Counted from the first letter of the stretch, positions 37,401 through 50,485 are shown. The stretch is DNA of 64,000 nt from Chamaecyparis obtusa (GCA_027943335.1 BSBK01006340.1:62001-126000); one strand, 5' to 3'. Translations and numbers: made by a program. The notes: generated by a model from the letters alone, not told the origin.

Positions 37401-38322
37401 TGATGATCTATGTAAGAAATTTTCTAAAGAAATGGAAAGTGAATTTGAGATGTCCATGATAGGTGAAATGAAATTCTTTCTTGGATTGCAAATAACTCAG
37501 AATGAGAATGGTATTTTTATTTCTCAGACCAAGTATCTCAAAGAATTACTTAAGAATTTTGGAATGGAAGATTGTAAACTAGTAGGAACACCTATGGTGA
37601 CTGGTAACAAGCTAACAATCGATGATGAATCAAAGTGTTTTTTTTAGACCTTTTATAGATCAATGGTTGGAGGACTACAATATCTGACCCACACCAAACC
37701 AAATATTGCTAATGTTGTTGGAATTGTGGCTAGATATCATGCATAACCTAAAGAAACACATCTAGCTACTGTGAAAAGGATACTGAGGCATCTAAGAGGA
37801 ACCATAGACTATGGCTTATGGTATGACATAAATGATAGCTTTGAACTTCATGATTATACTAATGTTGATTGGGTGGGAAATATTGATGACAGAAAAAGAA
37901 CTAGAGGTGGTGCATTTTTCCTTGGGAAAAAGTTGGTTTCTTGGCTAAGTAAGAAACAAGATTGCATAGCACAATCTACTGCTGAATCAGAGTATGTTAT
38001 TGCTGCCATAAATTGCACTCGGATTGTTTGGATGAAACAAATGCTTATAGACATTGGAATAAGTTTTGATGAGCCTATGTTTATCCATTGTGATAACACC
38101 AGTACAGTGAATATGTCAAAAAATTTGGTGATGCACTCCAAAACTAAACATATTGCTATCAAGTATCACTTCTTGAGAGACAAGGTGGCAGAAAAGGAAA
38201 TCAAATTAGAATATATCAGTACAAAAGAGCAATGCAATATCTTCACAAATCTACTACCAAAAGATACCTTTGAATATATCATAGGTATGCTGGGGGTTCA
38301 TGCCCCTCCTAGTCAGAATTAA
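34435..38322 (+). pseudogene. Copia C gag-pol polyprotein, N-truncated and broken
   Basis: Gag begins in mid-domain (after the deletion) and includes ICERLEALYEGDKYTKQEKL and a knuckle FFSCNKVGHFASRC that lacks its first Cys. The protease motif WIIDSGCSHHMTGD has Asp at 35310. The integrase retains all three acidic residues: HTDLCGP, LRSDKGGEF and GIVERRN. RT has MDVKSAFLNGDLEEE, LYGLKQAPRAWYA and an intact VFVDDIIFGGN. RNase H shows VDWVGN, STAESEY and HCDNTST. Lesions include stops at 34968, 35166, 37111 and 37645, and shifts near 35960 and 36700. The stop at 37111 sits where VYQMDVKS is normal, a CAG to TAG change. It is better preserved than Copia B, in line with its later insertion. Confidence 0.93.
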
Positions 38323-38613
38323 ATGATGCAGAGACGCATTAGTCCAGGGGTTTTCAAAGCCTTATCATAATGTGGACTGGATGTAGGGATCTACTCCTCA
38401 GGGGGAGTGATCGTGAAAGAAAGATGTTGGAAAGTAGTTGCTAACTCATGGGACCCTTTACCATTTTTTTCAAAGGGAGAGTGTTGCTATGAGAAAATCC
38501 CTACTATATGGGGAGACTGTTTGGTTATAGAACTAGTTGCAGAACTTTGGATTGATATAACTTTGGGATAATAGATTTTCCCATATGTTGACATCAATGC
38601 CAAAGGGGGACAT

Positions 38614-39859
38614 TGTTGGATATTTCTAATGCATGGGGAGGTGATTGAGACATTTAATATGTTTAATCACTACATTACTGAATAGGTACTCGTACTATTA
38701 TCATTTGTGTTTTGTCACTGATGTCAACATATGCTTCTGTGAGGAGATCAGATTGGTTATCATAGTGTACGGACAATGTACAAAGGTTTCAGATGTTGTG
38801 AACATAGGTGAGAGTTCAAGAGGATGTTGTGATCTTATATCCAAGATCACATCATGTATTGCTTCATATTGGATGAGTTACATATGTTTTGGTGAAGACT
38901 GGTCACTGACTATGATAGTGAGAAATGACAGAGTTAGTCTCTGTGTTTTGCGTATAGCTTTCAGAAGATATGGAATTAGTGCATGTGAACTTCAGATATG
39001 AAAGATAGAGTATTGAAGAGTGTTCTATGAACTTCACAAGATATAGAATGTAGGATGACGTCAGCTATGGCATGTACTTTAGAAGGTGATCTATTTGGAA
39101 GCTGAATATAGAGATGTAGCGTGTATGACGGATGGTGAACTTGAATTAAGGATTTTGGTCCTTAATTGTTGTAATATAATCATTGTAGACTTGTTCTAGA
39201 TACCATGTGTATCTTAGCAAGGTTTTATGTAATTTTTTGTAATTAGGAAAGACTTATGGGAAAACCTGTTTATAAGAATTGTAATAAGGTATAAATGAAA
39301 TGTCTTTTCTTTGGAAAAGATATGGATGAGAAGAAGATGATATAGAGATGTTGTAAAAGTTGCAAGCTTGTGTCTGTTGTATCTAGAGTAGAGGTTTGTC
39401 GATGGACTTCATTGGAATTGATCAAGAAAAGATAGTTGCTACCAAACACTTCAAAGACTGTGTATTTCTTCATATACACTTGTGTTGCGAATAGTGAGTT
39501 CTAAAGGTGGACTTAACCTTCTTTGGGAAGTGAGCCCTCCCTTTTGTTCTTGACTCCTAATAGGTTATGTCCTCTAACAAGGACTATGTACTATAATGTT
39601 TCAATAAGATCCTAATAGGGCTATATCTTCTAACAAGGATAACTATACTCTCAGTACATCATTTGTGGGTGCTAATTCCAACTGGGGTTTTTACCTTTAA
39701 CAAGATTTCCCCAAGACCAAAATATTGTGTTATTGTGTTGGCATTCATTGTGTTCATTGGATCTAATATTGTTGTTTCTTAAAGTTTAAAGTTTAATAAT
39801 CTGTTATACAACTGATTCACTCCCCCTCTCAGTTGAATTGTGGACTGTTATTCCTAACA
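38614..39859 (+). repeat. 3' LTR of Copia C
   Basis: 1246 bp, complete, TGTTGG...CCTAACA. Its last 120 bp have no counterpart in the 5' LTR. Confidence 0.9.
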
Positions 39860-40331
39860 AGTTGATGATAGTGTTCACTCTTTAGGTGATGCCTGAAGTT
39901 GTGAAAAATGATTATGTATGAAATGAGATATCATTATATTCTAGGTATGATCCACTGATGAAACAATTTTTTTAGGAGTATGTATCTTTGGCATTGTTGT
40001 CAAAGAGGGAGAATAAGTTATTGGTGATTACAAAGAAATGAAGATTGTTGATGAAGACAAAGAGGGAGAAGATGAAGAATTGATGATCAGAAGCAAAGAA
40101 AAATGGAAAGTAAGAATAAGAAAATAAGAGGGAGAATACAGATTAAAGAATAGATACTAAGAAGATAAAGTTTCAGACAAGAACAGATGATAAATTTTAA
40201 AGGGAGAAAAGGACAGAACACAGTGACCGAGAAGACTGAAAAATAGAAGGCTACAACAAGAACATAACAAAGATATCAAATTATTGTGATCATCAATTAA
40301 CAGTGTTTCCATCAATGCCAAAGAGGGAGAT

Positions 40332-42540
40332 TGTTAATCCCAACTACTGGTGATGATAATGAAGACCAAGATCATAGGTATACAAGATTGTAGAAGGATT
40401 AGATCAGTTGTTATTTTTTCATTGATGTCAAGCAATTGATTTTTGGTTTATATTGAGTTATCTTATCATTAGGAGTATGATATAAGTTGAGTGAGTTAAG
40501 GAAAAAGAGGAAGTGAAAAGTTGTGAAGGATTTAGTGAAGTTGAGGAACTTAATTGGGTAGCTAATACAGAGCAGACAATGATAAGGTAATAGTGGTTTA
40601 GTTGTTTTCTACTTTACATTTGATGATATCAAGTCGGTAAAGGAGATTGGACAAGTGATAAAGGTTATAAAGTTGACAAGGTAAAGAAAAAAATTTAGTT
40701 ACCGAGCAGGAAGAAGTCATTCGATAAAAGGAAAGTATTTTTTGGTAAAGAGAAAGAAATCCAAGACACCAAGTGCAAGGAGTTAGTTACCGAGCGAAGA
40801 AAATAGAATTTTGGTTGAAGGAAAAGGAAGGGCACCAAGCACAAATCATAAATTAAATACAAGGATTAGAATGACATTTAATGAAGAGCTACAGTGATCT
40901 AGAAGATTCCAAGGATGAAGAAGATTTAGTTAAAGAGATCTATGATTAGGAAAATTCAAGGTGATGATCTATGGTAAAGATTTAAGCGGTAAAAATTGTA
41001 GGTACAAATTCCAAGAAAAGTTCAATTTCCAAGGTGATGATAACAATTTTTACAAAGTGCCAAATTCATTGAATCAATTCAAGAGGATGATTTGATGGTT
41101 TAGAATAAACAGAGGAAAACCTAATCAATCATATTAAGAGGCAAAATAGATTCTATATAAAGGATGAAATTGAATGAAAAAATAAGTTGGCTAGTTGAAG
41201 TGTTGATGTGTTTTCGAGTGATATAGTGAAGAAGAAAAAGGTGGAAATATGAGTCTACAAGAGATATTTATGAAGTGTTAAGGCTAGTGAATAGTGAAGG
41301 AATGAAGTGAAGACAAATAGCGCACAAAGGATCTGACTAAGAAAGAGGTAGTTGCAGATTAACAAATCAAATTTTATATTGTTTATTATTAACATTTGTA
41401 GCACGAAAATGTCTTAACTGAGTGGACTTAATAGTTTTATTGTAAATCCTTGAGAGAGGTGACATTCTAGAAGAGTGTTCAAAGCCCTTTAACCAAGCCA
41501 CTCTTAACAGGATGAAGATCCTAATAGATCTGAGGAAAATCCCCTAAGAGCTACAGTGATCTGGAAGATTCCAAGGATGAAGAAGAGTTAGTTAAAGAGA
41601 TCTACGATTAGGAAAATTCAAGGTGATGATCTATGGTAAAGATTTAAGCAGTAAAAATTGTAGGTACAAGCTCCAAGAAAATTTCAATTTCCAAGGTGAT
41701 GATAACAATTTTTACAAAGTTCCAAATTCATTGAAACAATTCAAGAGGATGATCTGACGGTTTAGAATAAATAGAGGAAAACCTAATCAATCATATTAAG
41801 AGGTAAAATAGATTCTATATAAAGGATGAAATTGAATGAAAAAATAAGTTGGCTAGTTGAAGTGTTGATGTGTTTTCGAGTGATATAGTGAAGAAGAAAA
41901 AGGTGGAAATATGAGTCTACAAGAGATATTTATGAAGTGTTAAGGCTAGTGAATAGTGAAGGAATGAAGTGAAGACAAATAGCACACAAAGGATCTGACT
42001 AAGAAAGAGGTAGTTGCAGATTAACAGATCAAATTTTATATTGTTTATTATTAACATTTGTAGCAGGAAAATGTCTTAACTGAGTGGACTTAATAGTTTT
42101 ATTGTAAATCCTTGAGAGAGGTGACATTCTAGAAGAGTGTTCAAAGCCCTTTAACCAAGCCACTCCTAAAAAGATGAAGATCCTAATAGATCTGAGGAAA
42201 ATCCCCTAACAGGGTCACATTTAACAATGTGCTTTTTAATCTTTAACTGGATTGGCTCTTAACCGAGCATACATCAGAAGAGTATTTTGATTGGTGGGTG
42301 ACAATTCTCATAGTGGCTTTCCCAAATTGGGTTTCCACATTAAATACTAGTGTCAAATGTGTTGAATGTTTATTGTGCATGTTATTTATTGATTACTTAA
42401 AGCTATTGATTGAAAATTTTAATTTACTAATGTTATCAGTTACTACTAAAGTTTATCTTACTGAGTTGAATCAGAGTTAAAGTTTTTAAGGTTTAAAGAA
42501 TCACTAATTATTGATTCACCCCCCTCTTAGTAATCCAATA
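40332..42540 (+). repeat. 3' LTR of Copia B with internal duplication
   Basis: Opens TGTTAATCCCAACTACTGG and closes CTTAGTAATCCAATA. It is 2209 bp, about 660 bp longer than the 5' LTR because of a tandem duplication inside it. Confidence 0.9.
40886..42209. repeat. 662-bp tandem duplication within the LTR
   Basis: gagctacagtgatct recurs at 40886 and 41548, and the sequence between repeats almost unchanged (for example agttggctagttgaagtgtt in both). The first copy ends gaaaatcccctaa and rejoins gagctacag, a 1-3 bp microhomology junction. The single 5' LTR counterpart has only one copy. Confidence 0.92.
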
Positions 42541-44295
42541 GAGGTGACCCATGATACAATGTCAGAGATGCAATGAGTGGGGCCACTTCACACAGTACTT
42601 TCAAAATGGATAGGGAGATGAAAGTATGTTGTGAAAATGGTGTCTTCTAAGAAACTAAGAGGACACTAACTATCCCAACCAAAAGGGGATAAACATGTTA
42701 GACACCACAAACTCAAAGGAGGAGGTATTGGAAATCACCAGACTATAGGAAAATAAGGTGACTTAACATGATTCTCATATGGAGAAGGAAAGGCTAATGG
42801 AAGAAAAGTTAGACATTGAATGAGAAATGGAGGAATAGCAAAGAATGGAACTGCCATAACTCCCCTACAATCGATGTCTGAAAAGAGAATTATGCAATAG
42901 ATGTTGCAAGCCACCATACTTATATGGGTGGAAGACCTTTTGGAGACCATGCCATAATTGAAGGTGGAAATTACCAACATGGTAACAACACTACCAACCA
43001 AAACAATGGTAGGATGGCCGAGGAACAAAAAGACATTCTTACCTTAGATCTAATGTTATCAGTGGTTGGCATTGAGAGGACCCTATCGGTGGTCAAAATG
43101 AAAATAATAGGATGGAGACTAATGAACACTCATGGATTGAGGATCCAGCATAAATGTACTAACAGAGGAAACATGGAAATCCCTCAACAAAACAAAACTA
43201 TGGCCGCCAACCTTCGATTTGGTGGGTGTCGACCAACATGGCATCAAACCAATTGGAACACTCATGGATCAGAAGGTAATTATTGGTCTCAATAATTCTT
43301 CTTGGACTTCATGATCATTTCATTGGAGAAGGGGTATGATGCCCTTCTTGGAAGAGGTTAGTTGATCACAGAAAAGGCCAACCATAGCTAGATGAAGAAC
43401 ACACTCTTGATTGAGAGTGACGGTAAGAAGTACATAATTGACTTGCAAAACCAAGCAGTCAACCAGGATTTGGCATCAAACTCATATTTTGAAGGAGGAT
43501 AATTTGACATGGAAGGAGGGATGGAACCCAACAACAAGGGGATACAAAAACTTGAAAATTATTCAAAGGATGAAATCAATTCCCTTAATTGGTTATTTTA
43601 TTAGAAAATAGAAGACTTTGGAGTCTTCCACCTAAACTACAACATGTTGGGAATTGAAGAAGTAGCATCAGAGAGTGACACATTCCCTCCTAGGTATGGG
43701 GGATACAAGGAATGTGTGGCAAGGGTGGAAGATACATCAACCCAATGATTTGAGAGGGACAAGGTTGTGAAGTATGAAGAACCAAGCATGGAGAAGGTAA
43801 ACTTGGAGAAGGAAGATGACCTAAAGGTAATCTTATTTAGGGATGATTGGGACCCCATACTCAAGACAATAGCATTCAGAATACTCATGGAATATAGAAA
43901 TGTGTTTTCTTGGACATACAAGGATTTGGAAGACATGTCACTAGAGTTGTGCATCCACTAGATTCTTCTCATACCAAGTGAATGACTCATACAAAAGAGG
44001 TCATACCGCATGAACAAGAACTATGTCACAAGTTACTAGAAGAAATAGAAAAGATGTTGGAGGCAGGAATCATTTTCAAGGTACATACCAGTGAATGGGT
44101 GTCACCCATCATCGTCTCCCTAAAGAAATAAGTGAATCAAATTCATATTTGTGTGGATTTTAGATGTCTCAATGTTGTCACCATTAAGGAACCTTTTAGT
44201 GAAAACATATTGCAAAAAGTGATAGGCCAGGAGATGTACGCATTTGTGGATGGGTTCTCATACTACAATCAGATTAGTATTGTACAAGGATAACT
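42541..44295 (+). pseudogene. Ty3-gypsy gag/pol relic, right part
   Basis: Resumes after Copia B with IQCQRCNEWGHFTQYF, a Gag knuckle missing its last Cys, then a second degenerate knuckle (KWCLLRN...EDTN). A linker follows, then near 43500-44295 the start of reverse transcriptase: YRNVFSWTYKDLEDMSLEL (43767-43961), a shifted YRMNKNY, SEWVSPIIVSLKK-like sequence near 44095 and FVDGFSYYNQISIV at about 44250. It stops before the catalytic YVDD. Together with 26620-27473 this is one truncated element. Confidence 0.75.
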
Positions 44296-45044
44296 TTAGT
44301 GGTGAATATTCGCCAATTGGTAAATGTCTCACATCGATGATCCAGGATTTAGTGAATATAATATGTATATTAGGTTGTTCATGTTTCTAAAACTTAATAA
44401 ATATTGGATCGAATACCCGAGCCCATCGCCCATTGGTTTATGTAATTTTCTTCTTTTCTTTCACAATATCGCCAATCGAATCTAATTTTTGGACACAATA
44501 AATTGAAAATTTTCACCTACAATTTCCAAAGCTTGTCTTAATTGATGGCCTATATTTTCCAATGGTGTTATAAAGATATATTTAAAGGAGGCCCAAAATT
44601 TGTGTGGTATTTTGTAGACGCGTGTCTCAAACCAATGCTATTTTCTCCAACTCTATTAATCATAGAAAATTATTGGATGACCCAAAATTGCCTTAGAAAT
44701 TATATAAGACGTTTTATAATTACATGAGCTTTGCCAAATATTTGTACACCATTTAAGCTTCCCACCATTTGAAGTGTACTTAATCTAATATTATTCTAAT
44801 TTTCACTTGAGGTTTCACCTCTATTTGTCTGTGACTCTACAATTTTGAATTCATTCTTATTTAGTGGGGACTAGTTAGTGGTCAGTGGTCACCTGAGAGA
44901 CCTCAAACATGATGACATCTAGATTTTATATTGCAGACCATAGGGCCAATGAATCATATTTATATAATATATTATAGTCTATTTTCACTTCTTCAATAGG
45001 TTAATGTTTTTTTGGTAGCCTTTATTTCATTGGAGATGTTGAAC
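44296..45044. other. Unassigned interval before the hAT relic
   Basis: No domain seen. It may hold the 5' end of the hAT element: ttagtggtgaatattcgcc at the junction is terminus-like, but no matching opposite end was found. Confidence 0.35.
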
Positions 45045-47560
45045 ATGAATAAGAGTAAGGCTCATGCATGTGGGGAAAGCCAAGAGAGGCTAGAAAAATG
45101 CAGAACCTTATCATCATACTTTGGTGGTGGAAATGTTTCTGGCCAAAATCAGAAAGATACTTCATCACAAGTAGATTTACAAGATTCACAACCTACATGG
45201 CATATTAAAGAAGGCAGTGAACTTGATATCTCAGATCACAATGAACTTGAATAAGATTTTCAGGTAAATACCTAGAGTAGCTAGAATGATATAATCAACT
45301 TGGGTGAGACTGAGAATGTCAGAGATAATGATGGTGCATAGATGAAGAAAATAAAACACAATTCAAAAAAGGATAGAGAATCAAAAAAAAGATAAGAAGT
45401 GGGATCTGTCGAGGAATTTTCAAATAGAATGGTCATCAAAGTATCCATTCATTGAACTAGTGGACAATCCAGTTGAAGGTGAGCCTTCGATAGAATGCAG
45501 ATGTAAGATTTGTACCACGATAAATAAGAAGGAAAAGAGATTGTAGCTAAAAATTGACACCATAGAGAAGCATATGGGTAAAGTTTATGAAAAGAAAACC
45601 ATAGATGGAGTTGAAAAATCAATGATAAGATGGGAAAAAAAAGGAGGAATCTCAACATGTTAGGAATGCATAATAATTTAAATTTTAGCAGAAAATACAG
45701 ATGAAGCATGTTGAAGTTAGAGGCTCTATTGAATCTTTTTTTTGAAAAGCAATAGAAGTAGAGAAAATGGGAAAATCTGTTCAATTAGGTGTTCTCTTTT
45801 ACATTTGAGTAGAGAGTGTGCTATCAAAGATTACTCATCATTGAGTGCTTTATTACACATTCTAAAACTTTCTAACTATCCCAAGTCACCAGTTAGTAAA
45901 CAACGAATGGGAATGGGCAGGTTTTCTTGCCGAGGTTAAAAAAGAATATCTAAAGGCAAAAATTGAAGAGTCAAACTTTATTGCATTGTCTTTAGACGAA
46001 GTTAAAGCAATAGATAATAGATATTGGCTATGCATGCATGTTTATACTATACACAATTTTGTCTACCAACCTCATCTACAAACTATTGCTAAAAGAAGGA
46101 TAATGCAATAGTCAAAAATTTATTTGAACTAGTAAAGAGTTCTCTAATTGAATATGGAGGTATAGATGACATGATGATTGCCAAAAAGTTGGTGTGTGTT
46201 GGAGCAGATGGAGCTTCATTAATGCAAGGTCACAGGAATGGTCTTTGCACAAAGATAGAAAGTTCTTGTGCACCCTACATTACTTGCATTCACTGCATGG
46301 CCCACAGAGTGAATCTAGATTTTGGAGTAGTCGACAAGCATGCTCCAGTTCAAAAAATTGAAGTTTTAATCAAAGAGATCTACAAAAACTTCTATCAAAG
46401 TCTAAAATGATTCAGGAAATTTTAACACTTTTCCAAAGGACTAACCAATGGGAACAAGCTTCTTAAGGATAATGATACCAAATGGATCTCTTTGTATGGA
46501 CTAGTGCATCAAGTTTTTTCATAATATCCATCATTGCTTAGTATAATGAACTCAAGTCATGAAAAAGTAGGGCTACCAAAATTTCCTGAGCTACTTCAAA
46601 GGTTAAGTAATGTAGAGACACTCTTAACATTGGCAGGTCTTCTCCCCATGCTAGAGGAAATGAGGAATATAATGAACAAGGACCAACAAAGAGCTATGTA
46701 TATTGCAGAATATGGTTGCTACATAAATTGACATGTGTGACACTCAATAATCTCTATTAATTATGTCATGATGTAAAATTTTCCAACTAGCTAAGAATCA
46801 TAGATTTGGACAATCCTGATAACTTTTTAAAGATTCGTGCAAACGGGGAGTTATGTGCAGAAGTACATAGAATTGAGATACCAAAGCACTAATTTTCTAG
46901 GGTTGAGTTTGAGGAACTAGGAAAGAACCCCAAGAAGTGACTATCAAGTGTTACAAGGGAAGACTTTACCAAGATTGTTGAGTTAGTAACTATTTCTGTA
47001 AAGCACATTGCCTATGATCTTTCCTCGTAGATTAGATAAATATTCCCTCTAGTCAAACTACTTAAATCCATGGTTATTGTATTTCCTTGATATTGGAGTC
47101 TCAACAATTTGAAAGATTTTTGAACTAAGCTACTAACTTTGATAGATCATTTTTTCAAAACCACAGAATTCAATGGAGTAACTCTAAATGAAAATTTAGA
47201 TGAATCTTGTTTGAGAGAGAAATTAGGATATTTTTCACAAATAATGAGGGAACAATATAAAATTATGTGGAACCCCCACAAAGATGGATTGGTAACAAAT
47301 CTTTGGAAAAAACAATCTCAGAGCGAAATGTTGATTGATTCAATATCAAAATATTTCAAGCTTATTGATTTATGTCTGACCATTATATTGGGGTCGGTGG
47401 AGGATGAGAGAGTTTTAAGTTCTTTGGGGTTCTGAAAAGACAAAGCTAAGAAAAAAACTAGACAAGAATTTGGAAAATTGCTTGAGGCTCTATACATCTA
47501 GGTATGATGTCCATGCTTTTCCTTACATTAGGGCACTGAAAGTGTGCAAGAAGAAATGTC
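45045..47560 (+). pseudogene. hAT transposase pseudogene, KIAA1586-like type
   Basis: Order on the plus strand is as follows. An N-terminal segment has EKCRTLSSYFGGG. A zinc-finger region of BED/TTF kind lies near 45480-45600 (ECRCKICTTINKKEKR, then TIEKHMGK). Then come LSLDEV with the first catalytic Asp at about 45995 and VGADGASLMQGHRNGL with the second Asp (46190-46240). CIHCMAHRVNL follows, then FSKGLTNGNKLLKDNDTKW. The C-terminal dimerisation segment contains SVEDERVLSS with the catalytic Glu (about 47395). This matches hAT transposases related to the KIAA1586-like/DUF4371 group. The frame breaks many times (45012-45254 frame 3, 45742-46731 frame 1, 47139-47435 frame 3) and has at least six stops. 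Terminal inverted repeats were not found. Confidence 0.83.
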
Positions 47561-48398
47561 AAAGAAGAGGTTTGGGCAACATTTCAAACTAAATTAGGAG
47601 TGCCAAAAATAATGATGTCAGTGACTCATGTACTGGTATTGGTAGCATTGAACTTGAGATACAGATAAGAAGAGGTATGTAGAGTGACGAAAATATAGTG
47701 AAGAATCAAGGAAGCTATGGAGTTGATGGAGAGGAATATGAGGATCCCGATGATGAAGTGATGTGGCAACTTGAATTGTTGTTCAAGTATCAAGACCTAG
47801 TTATTTATTAAACTTATTACTTTAGTCTATTAAATATGTATCTCATCATCAATCATGCATAATAGAATATTCCAATGTCAAAACATGAATGTGGTTGATA
47901 ATGTTATCAATTCTACAATTAATATTAATTTTCATTTGCAGTGTTCAACGAATATGGTATAATTCTTGAAGATTTTCATTATTTTTTTGAAAATATAGCA
48001 ATTCATATGATACAATTCATAAAGATTATCATTAATTTATTTACAAATATGATACAATTCATTCATTAGTAGTAGTAAGTACACAACCCTATGTGATTCT
48101 ATTTGCAAAAGTCAATACCCAATTTCAATTTCATTACCCTTAGCAAATGACCTGGAATTCCGTTTTATAGAAACAAGGGAGAAACAAAAGCTTCAAGTCG
48201 ATTTTCCTCATGTAAAGACTTAACATCAAAATCAGTATCACAACCTCTCTACAATTGTACATTTTTGTATTTGATAGGTCGGTTTAGTAGATTAGCATCT
48301 GCTACATTTATCATGTTCAAAAAACAAAGTTCAAACTTTAAACTCAATTCAAGCCATTAGAAATAAAATATAGATATGATGGAAATTATTTTCACATA
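47561..48398. other. Unassigned interval right of the hAT relic
   Basis: AT-rich. The phrase atgatacaattcat occurs twice (about 48013 and 48049). It possibly includes the 3' part of the hAT element. Confidence 0.4.
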
Positions 48399-50485
48399 CT
48401 ATGATTGATGAGATAATTTTGTCAATTTTTTTAAGATGCTCCATTTTGCATCATTTGGATGGTCAATATTTTTCATGTTATAGTAAATGACCTGCAACCT
48501 CGTCATCCATCCATACTTGGAAGAGTGACTTGAAAGCAATGCTCCGTCCAATACCGCATTCAAATTTTTCAATGGTTTGATGCAATTTGCAATGCCTTCA
48601 TGAGTTATGTCCTGAGGAAGCTTGCCTAAATAAGATTTCATTGTCTCCTCCAAATTTATTTTGTTAGATTCTCTTCCAAGGAGTTTTGTTAATGAGTTAG
48701 TTGGACCAAGACCAAGATTCAGAAAACCAATACTTATCATTTTGGTTGTTTTATTATTCATATTGGCAAGCTTTCTCCCATATAGGCCCATAATTTCCTC
48801 TCCTTCCCTTAGTTTCTAACATTTTTGAGAGATAGATGTTGCCTTTATTGTTGCATTAATGTGGTCATGAATTCCCTTGCTTGCCAAATTCCTATCATTG
48901 GTTATGTTGATTTGTTGCAAAACCTATTTTTCAATATTCTCACTCTGATAAAGATTTTTTTCTTCTCAACATGCTCTTTGAGCTTCCCAAAAGCATATCT
49001 AAGACTTTCATTCAATTCAAACCTATCACCACTCACCTTTATTTTCCCCCAATTGTCTTGTTTTATTTTATTGACTATATTGATTTACTTTTTCATTCAA
49101 GTTATTTTCATAAGTTTTAATTGTATTATTTTCCTTTTGTAGCTCTTCTCTCAATTCTGACAATTGGTGTTCACTATGTTTTCTTATTTCCTCTACTTTC
49201 TCTTCCCACTATTTTTCTTTTACCCTCTCATTCTCCAATTCTTTATTTAAATTATTGTTTGCATGTGTCATAGTCTCCATGCTTTCGTATAAATGTAGTG
49301 AAGAGGCTTTTTCATCCTCAAGTTTGTTATTTCTCTCTTCCAATTTTTCCCTCATAATTTTTGATTCTGCCTCCATATGTTCTTGCTATGAAATTGCTTC
49401 TTTAGAGGAATAATTTTTTATCCTTTTCTCTAATTCTTTTCACATTTTATATTTTGCTTTCTCCATTGCCTTTTCATTTACCAAGTATGCCTATAACTTT
49501 TCTATTTCATCCATAGGATTTCCTTTCTCTCTCTCCAACTTCATCATTGAGCTGTAGACCACTTGATTGGTCATTTTCAACACATTTATCTTGTCTAATT
49601 TTTTAAATTTTGGATAGATCCATTTGGAGGGTGCTAATGTGAAATTCAGATGGATCTAACTAACTCTCGGGTGGATTATTATCTCTAGTTCGGGGAAAAA
49701 CAACCATTGACTCCATTATTTCTTTGTTTGGGTCATATGTGGGGAATATTATTCAATGCAGGTTCTACATCACAAGATGGAGAAACTGTATCCTTCTTCA
49801 ATGTGTTAGTATTATTTCTATTCCTATTTTTTGTTTGTTCAAAGTCATTGTGACAAAAATATAGGTTTGATGACACAATTGAGTGTTTGAAAGGTGAAAT
49901 AGCACGTGTAATGATGTATGTGTGTTCACCTAAACATGCGGTTCTAATAATTGCATGATGAGGATTAGAAACACCCTGAACCATTCCTAATCATGTTCCA
50001 CTATCACTAGCAAGTGGAGTTTTTGGATTTTTCTGAGGGTTTTTTCTTGAAGGTGTGACAATTGTTAGACTCACCATTGGCATTGTTGTCATAACCTTTT
50101 TCTTCTTTACACTGCCTTGATCTTTGGTATCCAATGTTTTCATGTTAAGACGTAATGTCCTTTTTCAACCACTAGTACTACCCACGTCATCCTGACCAGT
50201 GGCAGTGGCACTTGATTTAGATTGAATTTGAGTTCTTGGAAAATGTTGAATTGGATTTGAAGATGGAACAAATAAAGGTGCAAGGGTATGAGACCGAGTA
50301 GTACCTTTTTGTGATGAACCTAATGATTTAACTCCAAGGAATGGTTTCTCACCATGTTTTGGTGGAACTGGTGTGTCAGGTGGAAACCAAGGCCCTTGTC
50401 CTGTGGGACCAAGACCACCACCACCTAGAAAACCCATTTTTTCTATAATATCTTCCCTTTTGGTATATTTTTCTTTCATGGGCAC
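48399..50485 (-). pseudogene. Decayed ORF with long coiled coil, family unknown
   Basis: ATG at 50485 leads into a Gly/Pro-rich segment (GFLGGGGLGPTGQGPWFPP) ending at 50165. A basic stretch with KRTLRLNMK and SVKKKK follows, then 49984-49733. The centre (about 49650-48830) is Lys/Glu/Asn-rich in shifting frames and looks like a long coiled coil. The end, 48791-48399, is open for 130 codons (LGKLPQDITHEGIANCIKPL) and finishes at TGA. Several stops and at least two shifts occur. No named domain is recognised. The start lies only 18 bp from the end of a minus-strand Copia LTR, so the LTR may have landed in its 5' region. Confidence 0.5.

Larger units (their letters stand above)
33304..39859 (+). 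mobile_element. Copia element C inserted in Copia B, AGTTG target duplication
   Basis: Opens TGTTGGATATT at 33304 and closes TTATTCCTAACA at 39859. Both sides carry AGTTG (33299-33303 and 39860-39864), a perfect 5-bp duplication. The 3' LTR is complete (38614-39859), the 5' LTR lacks its end. A purine tract (aaagggggaca) precedes the 3' LTR. By eye the first 210 bp of the two LTRs differ by about 10%. Confidence 0.93.
27474..42540 (+). mobile_element. Copia element B, nested in the gypsy relic and itself interrupted
   Basis: LTRs at 27474-29017 and 40332-42540 enclose gag-pol and a second Copia element (33304-39859). The primer site at 29020 reads tggtattagag, a decayed initiator-Met site. 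The purine tract caaagagggaga lies directly before the 3' LTR. By eye the first 185 bp of the two LTRs differ by about 9%, so it is old. Flanks share the word aggtg near both ends (27468-27472 and 42542-42546), a probable but imperfect target duplication. Without the inner element and the LTR duplication it would be about 7.8 kb. Confidence 0.88.
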
